Source: Prolixibacteraceae bacterium (GTDB taxonomy: Bacteria > Bacteroidota > Bacteroidia > Bacteroidales > Prolixibacteraceae). From it: a DNA stretch of 48,138 bases. The notes under the pieces were generated by a model. That model was given only the letters and a program-made list of their open reading frames with translations, ran no database searches and was not told where the DNA came from. Shown one piece after another: positions 35,505 to 44,643 of this stretch. Each line of letters starts with the position of its first letter. Within the stretch, counting starts at the first letter, position 1. The position numbers and the translations under genes were made by a program. Location: the NCBI GenBank assembly GCA_009773765.1, contig WTWZ01000029.1, forward strand, positions 51,164-99,301. Reading direction: 5' to 3'.

Positions 35505-35684
35505 CTACCAGGCAGGAGGCGGTGTGGGAGCAGAAGCTGCTGCCTTAGCCGGTGTTTTCATCAAAAGCAGCATTGTTGCGGTTGTCAAGGTGGCTATACC
35601 TGCTTTTTGCAGGGCTTGTTTCCGGGTCATAACCTGTTTGTCAGTTTCATTAACCTGTGGTATATTTTTTTTATCGTTTTTCAT
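35505..35684 (-). CDS. 59-residue peptide with basic N-terminus and Pro-rich end
   Basis: A short gene, easily missed. It starts with MKNDKKNIPQ, followed by MTRKQALQKAG, a hydrophobic stretch (IATLTTATMLLLM) and the alanine/proline-rich end APTPPPAW before the TAG. The layout (basic RK, short hydrophobic core, small residues) looks like an export signal attached to a tiny tail. It is the last gene of the LRR/T9SS operon, 34 bp after the previous stop, and is followed directly by a strong terminator, which supports it being real. I do not recognise a named family; its role is unknown. Confidence 0.65.
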   Translation of the reverse strand: MKNDKKNIPQVNETDKQVMTRKQALQKAGIATLTTATMLLLMKTPAKAAASAPTPPPAW

Positions 35685-35718
35685 AATTGTAATTTTTAAT
35701 TATTTCGACATTTACCTT

Positions 35719-37698
35719 TTACTTACCTACAACAAATTTTACCGGTTTATGCTTAACCTCATCCTGGATATTTACAAAGTAGATACCTGGAGAATACCCG
35801 GCAATATTTATTTGGTTCAGGTTTTGTGATTTTGCAGCAACCTGGTTAACTAACCTGCCATCAATGGAATACACCAGGAATTGTGCATCACTGCTTACGT
35901 TTCCTTTCACATAAAGTGTCTGGCCGATGGTGTAAACTACAATTTCTTCCTTTGTTAATTCGCTAATTTTGGTTTGAACGGATGAACCAACATGAAGGTA
36001 AAATCTTCCGGTACCCTTTGTTTCCGCTGCCACGTTTGCAACATACAACTCACCATTTTTCAGGTTTGTTACCGTATTCGTCAGTTTATCTTCAATCAAA
36101 ACATCGTAACCCGCTGGTAAATTTGTTGTTTGTGCTGAAAAAACAACTTCGCCGCCTTTTACGGCATCAACACCAACAGGGATGATATAACTGTCGCCCG
36201 GTTTGCCTGGCAAAGCCTGAACCATAAAATCAACTCCATTATCGGTTACCAGTTTGCTGTAAATATCGAAACCCTTACCACTCCTGAATATACCTGCATC
36301 GTAACCCGGGTCAAGCCCCAGGTTCATTTCTTCGTTGAAATTTATTTTTGTTGAACCTGTGAGTTCGGCAGCTTTGGCATTAAGCACAACCGAAGGCCAT
36401 TGAATTGCTGCAGATTTAAAAGGGGCATCGGTCTGGTGTACCTGCATTGCCTGTGTAAAAGTAACATTGCCGGCAGAGGCAGCTTTTACAAAAAATCCCT
36501 GGCCTGATGCAAGATTGGACTGCCCTTCGCTATTATTTACAATGGTGTATTTATCTGCTACCGGATCCCAAAGATATAACGCCAAAAAACTGGGATCGAT
36601 TTTAGCTTCATTAACGGTAAGAAAACCATTGACTTCCTGTCGCACATAGATGGCTGAAGTAAAAGGGTTACCAATTAAATTCCATCCAAAATTGCTTTTT
36701 GATAAAGTTGACTGAACATTTCCATCGGCTATTGTACCTAAAAAATTTACCACACCATTAGTTGACCTTCTTACACAGTAACCTTTACCTAAACCTATAG
36801 AACCAGAACTCGAGTTTGTAAAATAATCATTCCAGTTATCAGCCGATTCGCTGTAATCCATCATACCCCTTTTGGTTACGTCTTTTGTTGGAATTGCAGA
36901 ATTAGCCGAAAGAAAGCCAGCAATTGTTTGACCGGAAAGAGGGGATGAAACCAAATGCCAGCCGTTTGCAGGAATGAAACGTCTTGCTGTCATAGTGCCC
37001 GCGCCAGAAATATCACCACTAACTATGAGAGAACCAGTACCAGATGTTAACGATGCTATAACTATAGTAGCGCCAGCTTCTAACTGCAAATTTCCGCAAA
37101 AGGCGCTACCTGCCGCTAAAATATTTGGATATTGGGAAAGTCCCGCAGGGATAATAACGTCATTAAATGGTTCTGGAATACCTTCCGGATCCCATGATCC
37201 AGGATCATCCCATGAATTTGTGGATAAATCTGTCCAGGTTTTTGTAGTATTTGCCGTACTTGCATTTATGTATGCAGTTCCGTTTGGTTCAAATGAATTT
37301 GGAATAACTACTCCCTGGTTATCTGTAACAATTGGGATCACATTATGGTACTCAATACCGGCGCTGCTATCCCAAAACCTGAAATACATTTTATTACCCT
37401 GTCTGAAACCAGCTTGATCTCCAGCTTCTTCAGACGAGGCAGCAAAAGCGACAAAGGTTAATGAATCATCAGGATTTAGTGTCTTAGTGAGAAGTACTGC
37501 TCCTACACATAAATTACCATCAAAAACAGCAATTTCGTCACCAGCCTCTAACGGTCCTACTCCATCAATTTGAGCCCTTACAACGACAAGGTTCATCTGG
37601 TTAAAACCACTACCAATAAAACCTTTGGTAAAGTGCGTCTGCGAAAAGGCCACTGACACCTGAACCAGGAAAATTAACATTAAATATACTTTTTTCAT
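35719..37698 (-). CDS. T9SS-exported surface protein
   Basis: About 659 residues from the ATG at 37698, where a signal peptide (MKKVYLMLIFLVQVSVAFSQ) begins. The first domain (HFTKGFIGSGFNQMNL ... GDEIAVFDGNLCVGA) is shared with the C-terminal part of the neighbouring LRR protein. The middle has two GWHLVSSP/GWNLIGNP segments like those in large adhesin-like proteins. The end is a type A T9SS sorting domain (VYSIDGRLVNQ ... SPGIYFVNIQ). It follows the LRR gene by 48 bp. It probably sits on the cell surface or is released; no catalytic motif is evident. Confidence 0.85.
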   Translation of the reverse strand: MKKVYLMLIFLVQVSVAFSQTHFTKGFIGSGFNQMNLVVVRAQIDGVGPLEAGDEIAVFDGNLCVGAVLLTKTLNPDDSLTFVAFAASSEEAGDQAGFRQGNKMYFRFWDSSAGIEYHNVIPIVTDNQGVVIPNSFEPNGTAYINASTANTTKTWTDLSTNSWDDPGSWDPEGIPEPFNDVIIPAGLSQYPNILAAGSAFCGNLQLEAGATIVIASLTSGTGSLIVSGDISGAGTMTARRFIPANGWHLVSSPLSGQTIAGFLSANSAIPTKDVTKRGMMDYSESADNWNDYFTNSSSGSIGLGKGYCVRRSTNGVVNFLGTIADGNVQSTLSKSNFGWNLIGNPFTSAIYVRQEVNGFLTVNEAKIDPSFLALYLWDPVADKYTIVNNSEGQSNLASGQGFFVKAASAGNVTFTQAMQVHQTDAPFKSAAIQWPSVVLNAKAAELTGSTKINFNEEMNLGLDPGYDAGIFRSGKGFDIYSKLVTDNGVDFMVQALPGKPGDSYIIPVGVDAVKGGEVVFSAQTTNLPAGYDVLIEDKLTNTVTNLKNGELYVANVAAETKGTGRFYLHVGSSVQTKISELTKEEIVVYTIGQTLYVKGNVSSDAQFLVYSIDGRLVNQVAAKSQNLNQINIAGYSPGIYFVNIQDEVKHKPVKFVVGK

Positions 37699-37746
37699 AT
37701 TATTTGGAATTTTATGATTAACAACAAACTTATACAATTTTTTATT

Positions 37747-40701
37747 TTAATTTCCATTCAAAATTATTTTTTTCCACATTTTATTAATTCTGCATATATA
37801 TACGCCATTTGCAACTTTATTTCCGGCAGAATCATTGCCATCCCATTGCAGTGTTATCTGTCCGCTGGCTAAACCACTGTATAGCTGGCGTATCCAGCGC
37901 GAATTCAGGTCGTATATTTCAATATCCAGGTTTTCAGGTACAGGTAAATTAGCTTTAATGGTTACATAGTCCTGAAAAGGATTTGGAAATAAGTTAACAT
38001 CAAATTCATTTCCGGAAAGGGTAATACCTGTATTTAATTCCGTATTTGCAAACGCGAACAAGGTTCCGTTTTTTTCAAACCGCAATTTGGTACCATTGAT
38101 CGTTTGCACAGTTACGGGGTATTCTTCACCGTTGCGGTATATTTTTAAAGTAATTTCATTACCATTTATAAATCCATTTGCCAACTGATTTCCGCCATCG
38201 CATGCCGATGCAATTAAATTGATTTTTGATGAATTCAAATCTGTAACTTTGGTAGAGCCAACACAAATATTTCCGTCAAATATTCCTATTTCATCGCCTG
38301 CAATAATTCCCGATCCGGAAAGGTTTACAAGGTTAATATTCATGTGGTTGATCCCGTTTCCTGCAAAGGCCGGCTTAAAATGGTTCGCAGAAGCTGATTT
38401 TGGTAAAATTGTATTAGACTTTGGATAACTGCTGTTAATTATCAATACAACATCTTCGCTGACTTTTATTTTATATCCTTCACCTGCAATAAAATTACCG
38501 ATATTATTTGTCCAGTCTCCGAAAATCCCATAATCCTCGATGGAATTACCTGTTTCATCCTGAACTTTTATTAAAACATCTCTGTCAATCAGTTGCTGCA
38601 CTACATCCTGCCCGTTATATGCTTCCAGGTGAGGATAACTGATAATGTTCCATCCCTTTTTCAGCGGAATTGCAAATGGAAATTCAACGGTTGAGCCGCA
38701 AATCTGTAAGGAATCTGCGACACTCATTTTTATGGCGTAACCTTCAGTAGGTAACATATCTCCGATGGAGTTTTTCCATCCCCCGTATATTCCCCTGTCT
38801 TCAAGTGTGTTACCCAATTCGTCCTGGATTTTAACAAGAGATTTGTTGCCGATAAAAGGTTGAAAAATGGCTTCCATGTCAGTAACTGCGGGCATAACCG
38901 GTGAAGAGAGAATGTTCCAGCCCTTACTTAATTTGAGTTTTATACATACATTTATATTAAGTGTTATTTCGCGGCTTGTTAGTATTAATCCGGGAACCAG
39001 GGTATTGATTACTTCGCAATAATAAGTACCGGCATCGGCAGCAGAAAGGTTATTTATATCAATTGTGGCCGAAGTTTGTAAAGGAAGAATTTCCCCATCC
39101 TTAAACCACTGATAACTGTTTTGTGTGCCACCGGTTGTTAAGGTATAGCTAAAAGTTTCTCCTTCATTTTTAGTAATGGTTTCGCTTACACCAATGCTAT
39201 CTTGCGGAGAATAGACAAAATTTACCGAAGGAAGCAAATCCATGTTTTGCTCAAGGTCTTCGAAGGTAAATTTGTTGCCGAAAACTGTTAAATCAGTTAT
39301 GCTGTCGGGGGCAATTATATCAGGCATTTCATCCAGATGATTTGAATCAAGTTTTAGTATTTTGAGCCTGTTTAACTGACTGATTTCAGAAGGTATTGAA
39401 CCCGTGAACAAATTGGAGTTTAAATTCAGCCATTCAATATTTGTCATTGAACCCAATGCCGAAGGCAGTGTGCCAGTTAACTGGTTATTATCTAAATATA
39501 GCAGTGAAAAATCAGATTGCCAGATTTCATTTGGAATTGTCCCTGAAAACTGGTTCAAACCTAAATTCACCCAACGCAGTGATGGAATTGCCCCTAATTC
39601 TGATGGAACAGAACCAGTCAGTAAATTATCGTTTAAATAGATTAATTCAAGTTTTGATAAATTACTAAAACCGGCACTTAAAGAACCTGTTAATTGATTT
39701 TGGCCTAAATTCAGCCACCTCATATTTGAAATGTTGCTTAACTCAACAGGAATACTTCCAGTTAACTGATTGTTATTCAGATATAACATTTCGAGGTTTG
39801 CCATACCACCCAGTTCAGTTGGAATTGTTCCGGATAATTGATTGGAACTTAATACTATCCATTTCAACGCAGATAAATTTGCCAACTCAACAGGCGTTGA
39901 TCCAGACAATTGATTATTGCTCAAATCTAAATACTCTATTGCTGAAAATTGTCCAAACTCTGGCGGAATGTTACCGGTTAGTTCATTTTCAGTCAGATCG
40001 AGCCATCGAATGGCAGAAAGATTGGCAAGGCTGACCGGTATAATCCCTGACAAACTATTTCCTGCCAGATATAAAAGTAAAAGATTGTTCAGGTTTCCCA
40101 ATTCCGAAGGAATACTACCTGTTAATTGGTTCCCGCTTAAATATAAATAACCAAGACTGGTCAGATTGCCCAATTCTACCGGAATGTTTTCAGTAAGGTT
40201 ATTTGTATCCAATGACAGATACTCCAGTGATGTTAATTGTCCAAGTTCTGCAGGAATAGAACCGGTCAGATTGTTTTTTTTTAATCTGATTTCAGTAATA
40301 TTATCTCCAACAACAGTGATTCCATACCAGGTTCTGATGGGTTGGTTTGAAAGCCAGTTTGATTTGTTTGTCCAGTTTGGGCCATCTGTGTCCTCATACA
40401 GTTTAACCAAAACCAATGAATCGGTTTCACTTATAACTTCCAAAGCCATAGCGCTTTTCAACGATGAATTACCTGGTTTTTCCTGTATTAGTCCTGATAT
40501 TGATTCATTAATCTGAGACCATACTTCCATTTTTATGACACCATCAATTTTTTCCAATTGACTCTCAACCAGACTTTTTCTTTGCTTTTCGGAAGTATTT
40601 ATTTTGTTTTGTTGGGCGTGTAAATTAAAATTACAAACCAACAGAATAAGTATCACCATCCACAGTGAAACTAATTTTGAACATGACAGAAGTTTTTTCA
40701 T
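37747..40701 (-). CDS. Plant-type leucine-rich-repeat surface protein with T9SS tail
   Basis: A 984-residue exported protein. After the signal peptide (1-30) and an LRR cap (DGPNWTNKSNWL ... WYGITV) come about 13 repeats of 24 residues (about 140-460) of the L-x-G-x-I-P type (NNLTGSIPAELGQLTSLEYL). An Ig-like domain (about 495-590, WFKDGEI ... DAGTYYCEV) follows. Next come two tandem copies of an 80-residue module (GWNILSSP ... GWKNSIGDML and GWNIISYP ... DWTNNIGNFI). Then comes the domain shared with the next gene (GDEIGIFDGNICVGS), and finally a FlgD-like/T9SS sorting end (LFPNPFQDYVTI, WDGNDSAGNKVANGVY). Probably an adhesin. Confidence 0.9.
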   Translation of the reverse strand: MKKLLSCSKLVSLWMVILILLVCNFNLHAQQNKINTSEKQRKSLVESQLEKIDGVIKMEVWSQINESISGLIQEKPGNSSLKSAMALEVISETDSLVLVKLYEDTDGPNWTNKSNWLSNQPIRTWYGITVVGDNITEIRLKKNNLTGSIPAELGQLTSLEYLSLDTNNLTENIPVELGNLTSLGYLYLSGNQLTGSIPSELGNLNNLLLLYLAGNSLSGIIPVSLANLSAIRWLDLTENELTGNIPPEFGQFSAIEYLDLSNNQLSGSTPVELANLSALKWIVLSSNQLSGTIPTELGGMANLEMLYLNNNQLTGSIPVELSNISNMRWLNLGQNQLTGSLSAGFSNLSKLELIYLNDNLLTGSVPSELGAIPSLRWVNLGLNQFSGTIPNEIWQSDFSLLYLDNNQLTGTLPSALGSMTNIEWLNLNSNLFTGSIPSEISQLNRLKILKLDSNHLDEMPDIIAPDSITDLTVFGNKFTFEDLEQNMDLLPSVNFVYSPQDSIGVSETITKNEGETFSYTLTTGGTQNSYQWFKDGEILPLQTSATIDINNLSAADAGTYYCEVINTLVPGLILTSREITLNINVCIKLKLSKGWNILSSPVMPAVTDMEAIFQPFIGNKSLVKIQDELGNTLEDRGIYGGWKNSIGDMLPTEGYAIKMSVADSLQICGSTVEFPFAIPLKKGWNIISYPHLEAYNGQDVVQQLIDRDVLIKVQDETGNSIEDYGIFGDWTNNIGNFIAGEGYKIKVSEDVVLIINSSYPKSNTILPKSASANHFKPAFAGNGINHMNINLVNLSGSGIIAGDEIGIFDGNICVGSTKVTDLNSSKINLIASACDGGNQLANGFINGNEITLKIYRNGEEYPVTVQTINGTKLRFEKNGTLFAFANTELNTGITLSGNEFDVNLFPNPFQDYVTIKANLPVPENLDIEIYDLNSRWIRQLYSGLASGQITLQWDGNDSAGNKVANGVYICRINKMWKKIILNGN

Positions 40702-41388
40702 ATTACTGTTTTTTAATTTATTTCCACGTTTTTAATGTATCCTAAATAAGTTCTCAAACTAAAAACACATACAGGTTTCCATTTTGTTTTCATTTTAGCA
40801 TAATGATTAAGCAATAATTTCCTGTTTTGTATAATCTTTCAATATAAGTATTGTACTTTTTTACAAAAAATGCCTGACTAATTTTATTTTTTAAGGAATT
40901 TAACCGAATTCTGTATTCATGTTGTTATTCTTAAAAAAGCGTGAGAAAGATTTAGCAAGTAATATGCCACAGGGTGTACATAGTTGATATACAATATCTT
41001 ATTGATATATGACAGATTTCTGCCCAACTCATTTTGGGACACATAATCACATTTTTGATATTTTATGGATTTGCCATCAGATAAAAAAAAGAAGGGGAAA
41101 GAACTATGGACGCTTTTTGAAGATGATCGATGATTTACAAACCCCTTTATATAAAACCAATCATAAATACAGAAGTTACTTTCCCCTGGATGAAGTGTAT
41201 GCCAATATTCAGTCCATTTTTTTTTGAATGCTGATATTGAGCAATATATAGCAAAACAGAATTTTTTTCTATTCTCTTAAGGAGAAATATATATGTTAAA
41301 ATTCCCAGATTGGAACTTACGCATCATTTTTATATACGCTAAATAATCTTCTGCCTATATCGTATTCCTTTTCACGGAATTAAATATT
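40702..41388. other. Long non-coding stretch with no clear gene
   Basis: About 690 bp of AT-rich sequence between the LRR gene start and the oxidoreductase stop. An ATG-started frame at 41009-41227 (72 residues, plus strand) has no recognisable motif and an unusual composition, so I do not call it a gene. It may be a decayed one. The promoter of the LRR operon should be here, but no TAnnTTTG box is obvious. Confidence 0.5.
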
Positions 41389-42897
41389 TCACAATAAATT
41401 ATTTTCGAACCGAAACTTTTTACCTTCCTTTTTACATAACAACTGGATGATTTGCCTGCCCGACTGCGCGGCAATGATTGTGCCGGTAAAAGGGGCCGTC
41501 CACTGGCCAACCATATAAAGATCCTGAAGTCCGGGCAAATTTCTTACAGGAAGATTTTCAGTCCAGTTTTCCGAAGTAATATACCATCCGTCGGGCGAAC
41601 CTTTCCAGTTCCCGGTGTAACGATTATAAGTTGCGGGGGTAGGAATATCAATTACTTCAACCTGTCCGGCAAAACCCTTCCAGCGTTTTTCGAGTTGCGC
41701 AATGGTATAATCCGCTATTCTTTGTTTTTCAGCTTCATATTCCTCGCGGTGCTTCGACAAAGCTTCCCAATAATCGTAATCGGTATCATACCAGACTTCA
41801 ACAGCCGATTTCCCGGCCGGAGCCATTGTTTTATCAAAACAATGGTGAATTACTGTTAACCATTTGTGTTCTTCACCTGCAATTGTAATTGGTTCGTCCG
41901 GTTGAAAAACGATCTTGTGCGGCTCTTCCGATAAATCGCGGTTAACCCCTATCATTACATGCAGTACTGGCCTGACAGGGATCCATTTTGAATACATCTT
42001 TTTGATTGTTTCATCCACGTATTTTCCACTAAGGATGTTAAAAATAAGCGTGTGCCCATCGCCTGCCCAAATCACCAAATCGGCCCTTTTCTCTGTGCCG
42101 TCTTCCAGCACAACACCTTTTACCTGTTCGTTTTCTATAATCAGGTCATCCACCCTGGTTTCGTAATTTATCACACCGCCAAGTTGTTCAACCATTTTTG
42201 CAATATGCAACACCACCTTTTGCGAACCGCCCAAAGGTGTGCCTGCTTCGCTTACACTACTTTTCATGAAGCCTGTCATGATAGCAAGTGGAAATTTTGG
42301 CATTGGCCAGCCCGGTGCATCAATGAAAAACCTGACCGCCACGCGAAGGAAAGGATCCTTAAATCGGTTGGCAAAATCCTGTATTGTTGCCGATTTGTAT
42401 TTCATGAATTTGGGAATTACCGGAAGAATATAGGGTAACGTTTTTAATTTGTCGAATACATTTTGAATTTCATAAGGTTTAAGCGATGCTGCATCGACAA
42501 AATTGCAGCCAAAAATGAGCTTTACATATTCCCGAAGCAGGGGGGCATCTTCAGGCGATATGGCAACCATATCATTTTCCAGTTTTTTTCTGTCGTTTGT
42601 GTAGGTGAGTTTTTTACCCATTCCTTCCACCTGCAAAGCCTGATGGTGATAATGAAACGTAAAATTCCCCGCCACTCCCAATTCTTTCCATATCTGGTGC
42701 AAAGGCCCCGAACGTGAACCCGTGACCATGTGCATACTGATGTCGAAAGTGTAACCTTTACGTTTCCAGGCTGTGCACAACCCGCCGGGGATGTTGTGCG
42801 ACTCGTAGATCGTGGTTTGAAATCCGTTGAGTTGGGAGTAAAATCCTGCCGATAACCCTGAAATACCGGCGCCGACTATGATAACTGATTTTGACAT
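41389..42897 (-). CDS. FAD-dependent phytoene desaturase-like oxidoreductase
   Basis: A 502-residue flavoprotein. The N-terminal dinucleotide fold GAGISGLSAGFYSQLNGFQTTIYE and the following PGGLCTAWKRKGYTFD segment are those of CrtI/carotene isomerase-type enzymes. The C-terminus has the FAD-closing segment MVGQWTAPFTGTIIAAQSGRQI. It is full length. Such enzymes act on carotenoids or other hydrophobic substrates. No other carotenoid gene is adjacent, so the substrate is open. Confidence 0.88.
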   Translation of the reverse strand: MSKSVIIVGAGISGLSAGFYSQLNGFQTTIYESHNIPGGLCTAWKRKGYTFDISMHMVTGSRSGPLHQIWKELGVAGNFTFHYHHQALQVEGMGKKLTYTNDRKKLENDMVAISPEDAPLLREYVKLIFGCNFVDAASLKPYEIQNVFDKLKTLPYILPVIPKFMKYKSATIQDFANRFKDPFLRVAVRFFIDAPGWPMPKFPLAIMTGFMKSSVSEAGTPLGGSQKVVLHIAKMVEQLGGVINYETRVDDLIIENEQVKGVVLEDGTEKRADLVIWAGDGHTLIFNILSGKYVDETIKKMYSKWIPVRPVLHVMIGVNRDLSEEPHKIVFQPDEPITIAGEEHKWLTVIHHCFDKTMAPAGKSAVEVWYDTDYDYWEALSKHREEYEAEKQRIADYTIAQLEKRWKGFAGQVEVIDIPTPATYNRYTGNWKGSPDGWYITSENWTENLPVRNLPGLQDLYMVGQWTAPFTGTIIAAQSGRQIIQLLCKKEGKKFRFENNLL

Positions 42898-43018
42898 AAC
42901 GGTTAAATTAGGTTGAAAGATTAAATGGGCAATTTACAAATCATTCGCTTTTATATAACTGATTTAAATCTTAAAAAAAAATCAAAATGGATATTTTCTA
43001 AAATGCATTTTTTTACAC

Positions 43019-43026
43019 TATATTTG
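43019..43026 (+). promoter_or_regulatory. -7 box of the PQQ-propeller gene
   Basis: TATATTTG (TAnnTTTG) ends 24 bp before the ATG at 43051 and so supports that start over an ATG further upstream. Confidence 0.45.
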
Positions 43027-43050
43027 AAACAAACTGAAAAAAAGCATGAA

Positions 43051-44286
43051 ATGAATAAACAAATTTTCTTTTCCCTGATTTTTGCAATTTTTAGTACTGA
43101 GTACCCAACATTTTCGCAAACCCTTTACCAGTGGCGCGGGCCCAACCGCGACGGCAAATATCCAGAAACGGGTTTATTGAAACAATGGCCTGAAAAAGGG
43201 CCGCAGTTGTTGTGGTTAACCGAAACGCTTGGCGAGGGTTATGCTGCACCTGTTGTAACTTCCGACAAACTTTTTGTTAACGGCGTGGTTAATGGCGAAA
43301 GCCACCTTTTTGCTTTCGGACTGAAAGGTAAATTGCTTTGGAAATCGCCAAATGGAAAGGAATTTACCGGCGATGGATATGCATCTAACTTTCCCGGCGC
43401 CCGCCCTTCCCCCACCGTGGTTGGCGGCCTGGTCTACACTTCGTCAGGGCTCGGAAGAATTGCCTGTTTTGATATCGCCACCGGAAAGGAAAAATGGACT
43501 GTGGACATGGTTAAAGGCCTGGATGGTTGCCTGAATGAATTCGGTTATGCCGAATCGTTTGTAACCGACGAAAAACTGCTGTATTGTTTCCCCGGTGGGA
43601 AAGTGAACAATATTGCCGCCCTTGACAGGTTAACTGGCAAAACTGTATGGACATCAAAAGCGCTGGGCGATACCACCCACTTTTGTTCACCGATTCTGAT
43701 TAACCTGCCCTCGCGGAAAATTTACGTTTCCGTTTCGCGGCATTGGTTGTTTGCAGTTGATTGCCAAAACGGCGAACTCCTCTGGAAATACCCGGTTGCA
43801 TTTAAATACGACGGCGACCATCTAAATACCCCTGTTTACGAAGCGCCTTACCTGTACTGGGTTTCGGGCGACGAAAACAGTTGCGGCGCTGTGAAACTCG
43901 AACTTTCGGCAGACGGAAAAAGCGTGAAGGAAATCTGGACCAACCCTCAAATAAGAAACAGCATGGGCGGTTTGATTGTTATAAACGGCAAACTCTACGT
44001 TACCACCGAAAACAAAAACCTGAACATACTCGATCCCTCATCCGGTAAGGTTTTGGATAAAGTAAAATCACCTTACGGAAACCTGATTTATGCCGACAAT
44101 AAATTCATTGTTTACGGAAACAACGGCGATGTGAGTCTTTTAAACTACGAAAAAGGAATTGTTGTTCCCGGCGGAACCTTTAAAATTACCAAAGGCAGCA
44201 AAGAGCATTTTGCCCATCCGGTACTTGCCAATGGCGTGCTGTACATAAGGCATGGCGGGGCGTTGATGGCATACAAGGTAAAATAA
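43051..44286 (+). CDS. Exported PQQ-like beta-propeller protein
   Basis: About 411 residues. The ATG at 43051 is chosen because a signal peptide (MNKQIFFSLIFAIF ... TFSQ) follows and a promoter box precedes it; the frame extends upstream to 42925. The mature protein starts with the family hallmark WRGPNRDGKYPETGLLKQWPEKGP. Propeller blades follow with G-K-x-x-W turns (KGKLLWKSP, TGKEKWTVD, TGKTVWTSK, NGELLWKYP). It is probably periplasmic, either a binding scaffold or a quinoprotein-like enzyme; no cofactor residues can be confirmed. Confidence 0.88.
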   Translation: MNKQIFFSLIFAIFSTEYPTFSQTLYQWRGPNRDGKYPETGLLKQWPEKGPQLLWLTETLGEGYAAPVVTSDKLFVNGVVNGESHLFAFGLKGKLLWKSPNGKEFTGDGYASNFPGARPSPTVVGGLVYTSSGLGRIACFDIATGKEKWTVDMVKGLDGCLNEFGYAESFVTDEKLLYCFPGGKVNNIAALDRLTGKTVWTSKALGDTTHFCSPILINLPSRKIYVSVSRHWLFAVDCQNGELLWKYPVAFKYDGDHLNTPVYEAPYLYWVSGDENSCGAVKLELSADGKSVKEIWTNPQIRNSMGGLIVINGKLYVTTENKNLNILDPSSGKVLDKVKSPYGNLIYADNKFIVYGNNGDVSLLNYEKGIVVPGGTFKITKGSKEHFAHPVLANGVLYIRHGGALMAYKVK

Positions 44287-44387
44287 ACAGAAACGAAGAG
44301 GTATCTCAGGTAAATTACAGCAGATTACAACCTTTTTAGAGAATCATACGAGCGGGCAGATTTATTCTGCTCTAAGTATGTAAAGCA

Positions 44388-44632
44388 TTACGCAAAATAA
44401 AGTATTGTAAAAAAAACAGTTAGCAATTCGAAAAAAATCAAAATTTCTTTTTCAAATCTAAGTCTATTGTGATAGTAATTCTTTAAGTAAACCATTAAAC
44501 CGCCCCATCCTGTAAACAAAAAATATAAGCCGTCTTTTACCGGTACTGTGGTACTTTGCGAACCATTTGTATAACTCGGTGAAATTGAAATTATAATACA
44601 GTGTACTACTGAGAAAACACAAAGGAATACAG
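44388..44632 (-). pseudogene. Possible relic of a small membrane protein
   Basis: A stop-free minus-strand frame of about 80 codons ends with the TAA at 44388-44390 and lacks a start near its beginning. It reads like a membrane protein: a hydrophobic helix (VVHCIIISIS), SPSYTNGSQS, then GLYFLFTGWGGLMVYLKNYY and a last helix (FFELLTVFFTILYF). The pattern suggests the end of a small multi-helix membrane protein whose first part is lost. Support is composition only. Confidence 0.3.
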
Positions 44633-44643
44633 GTTAAACTTTT

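Noticed and set aside
41009-41227. 72-codon plus-strand frame
   Set aside because: It has no recognisable motif, no promoter box and odd composition; kept only as a remark in the non-coding entry.
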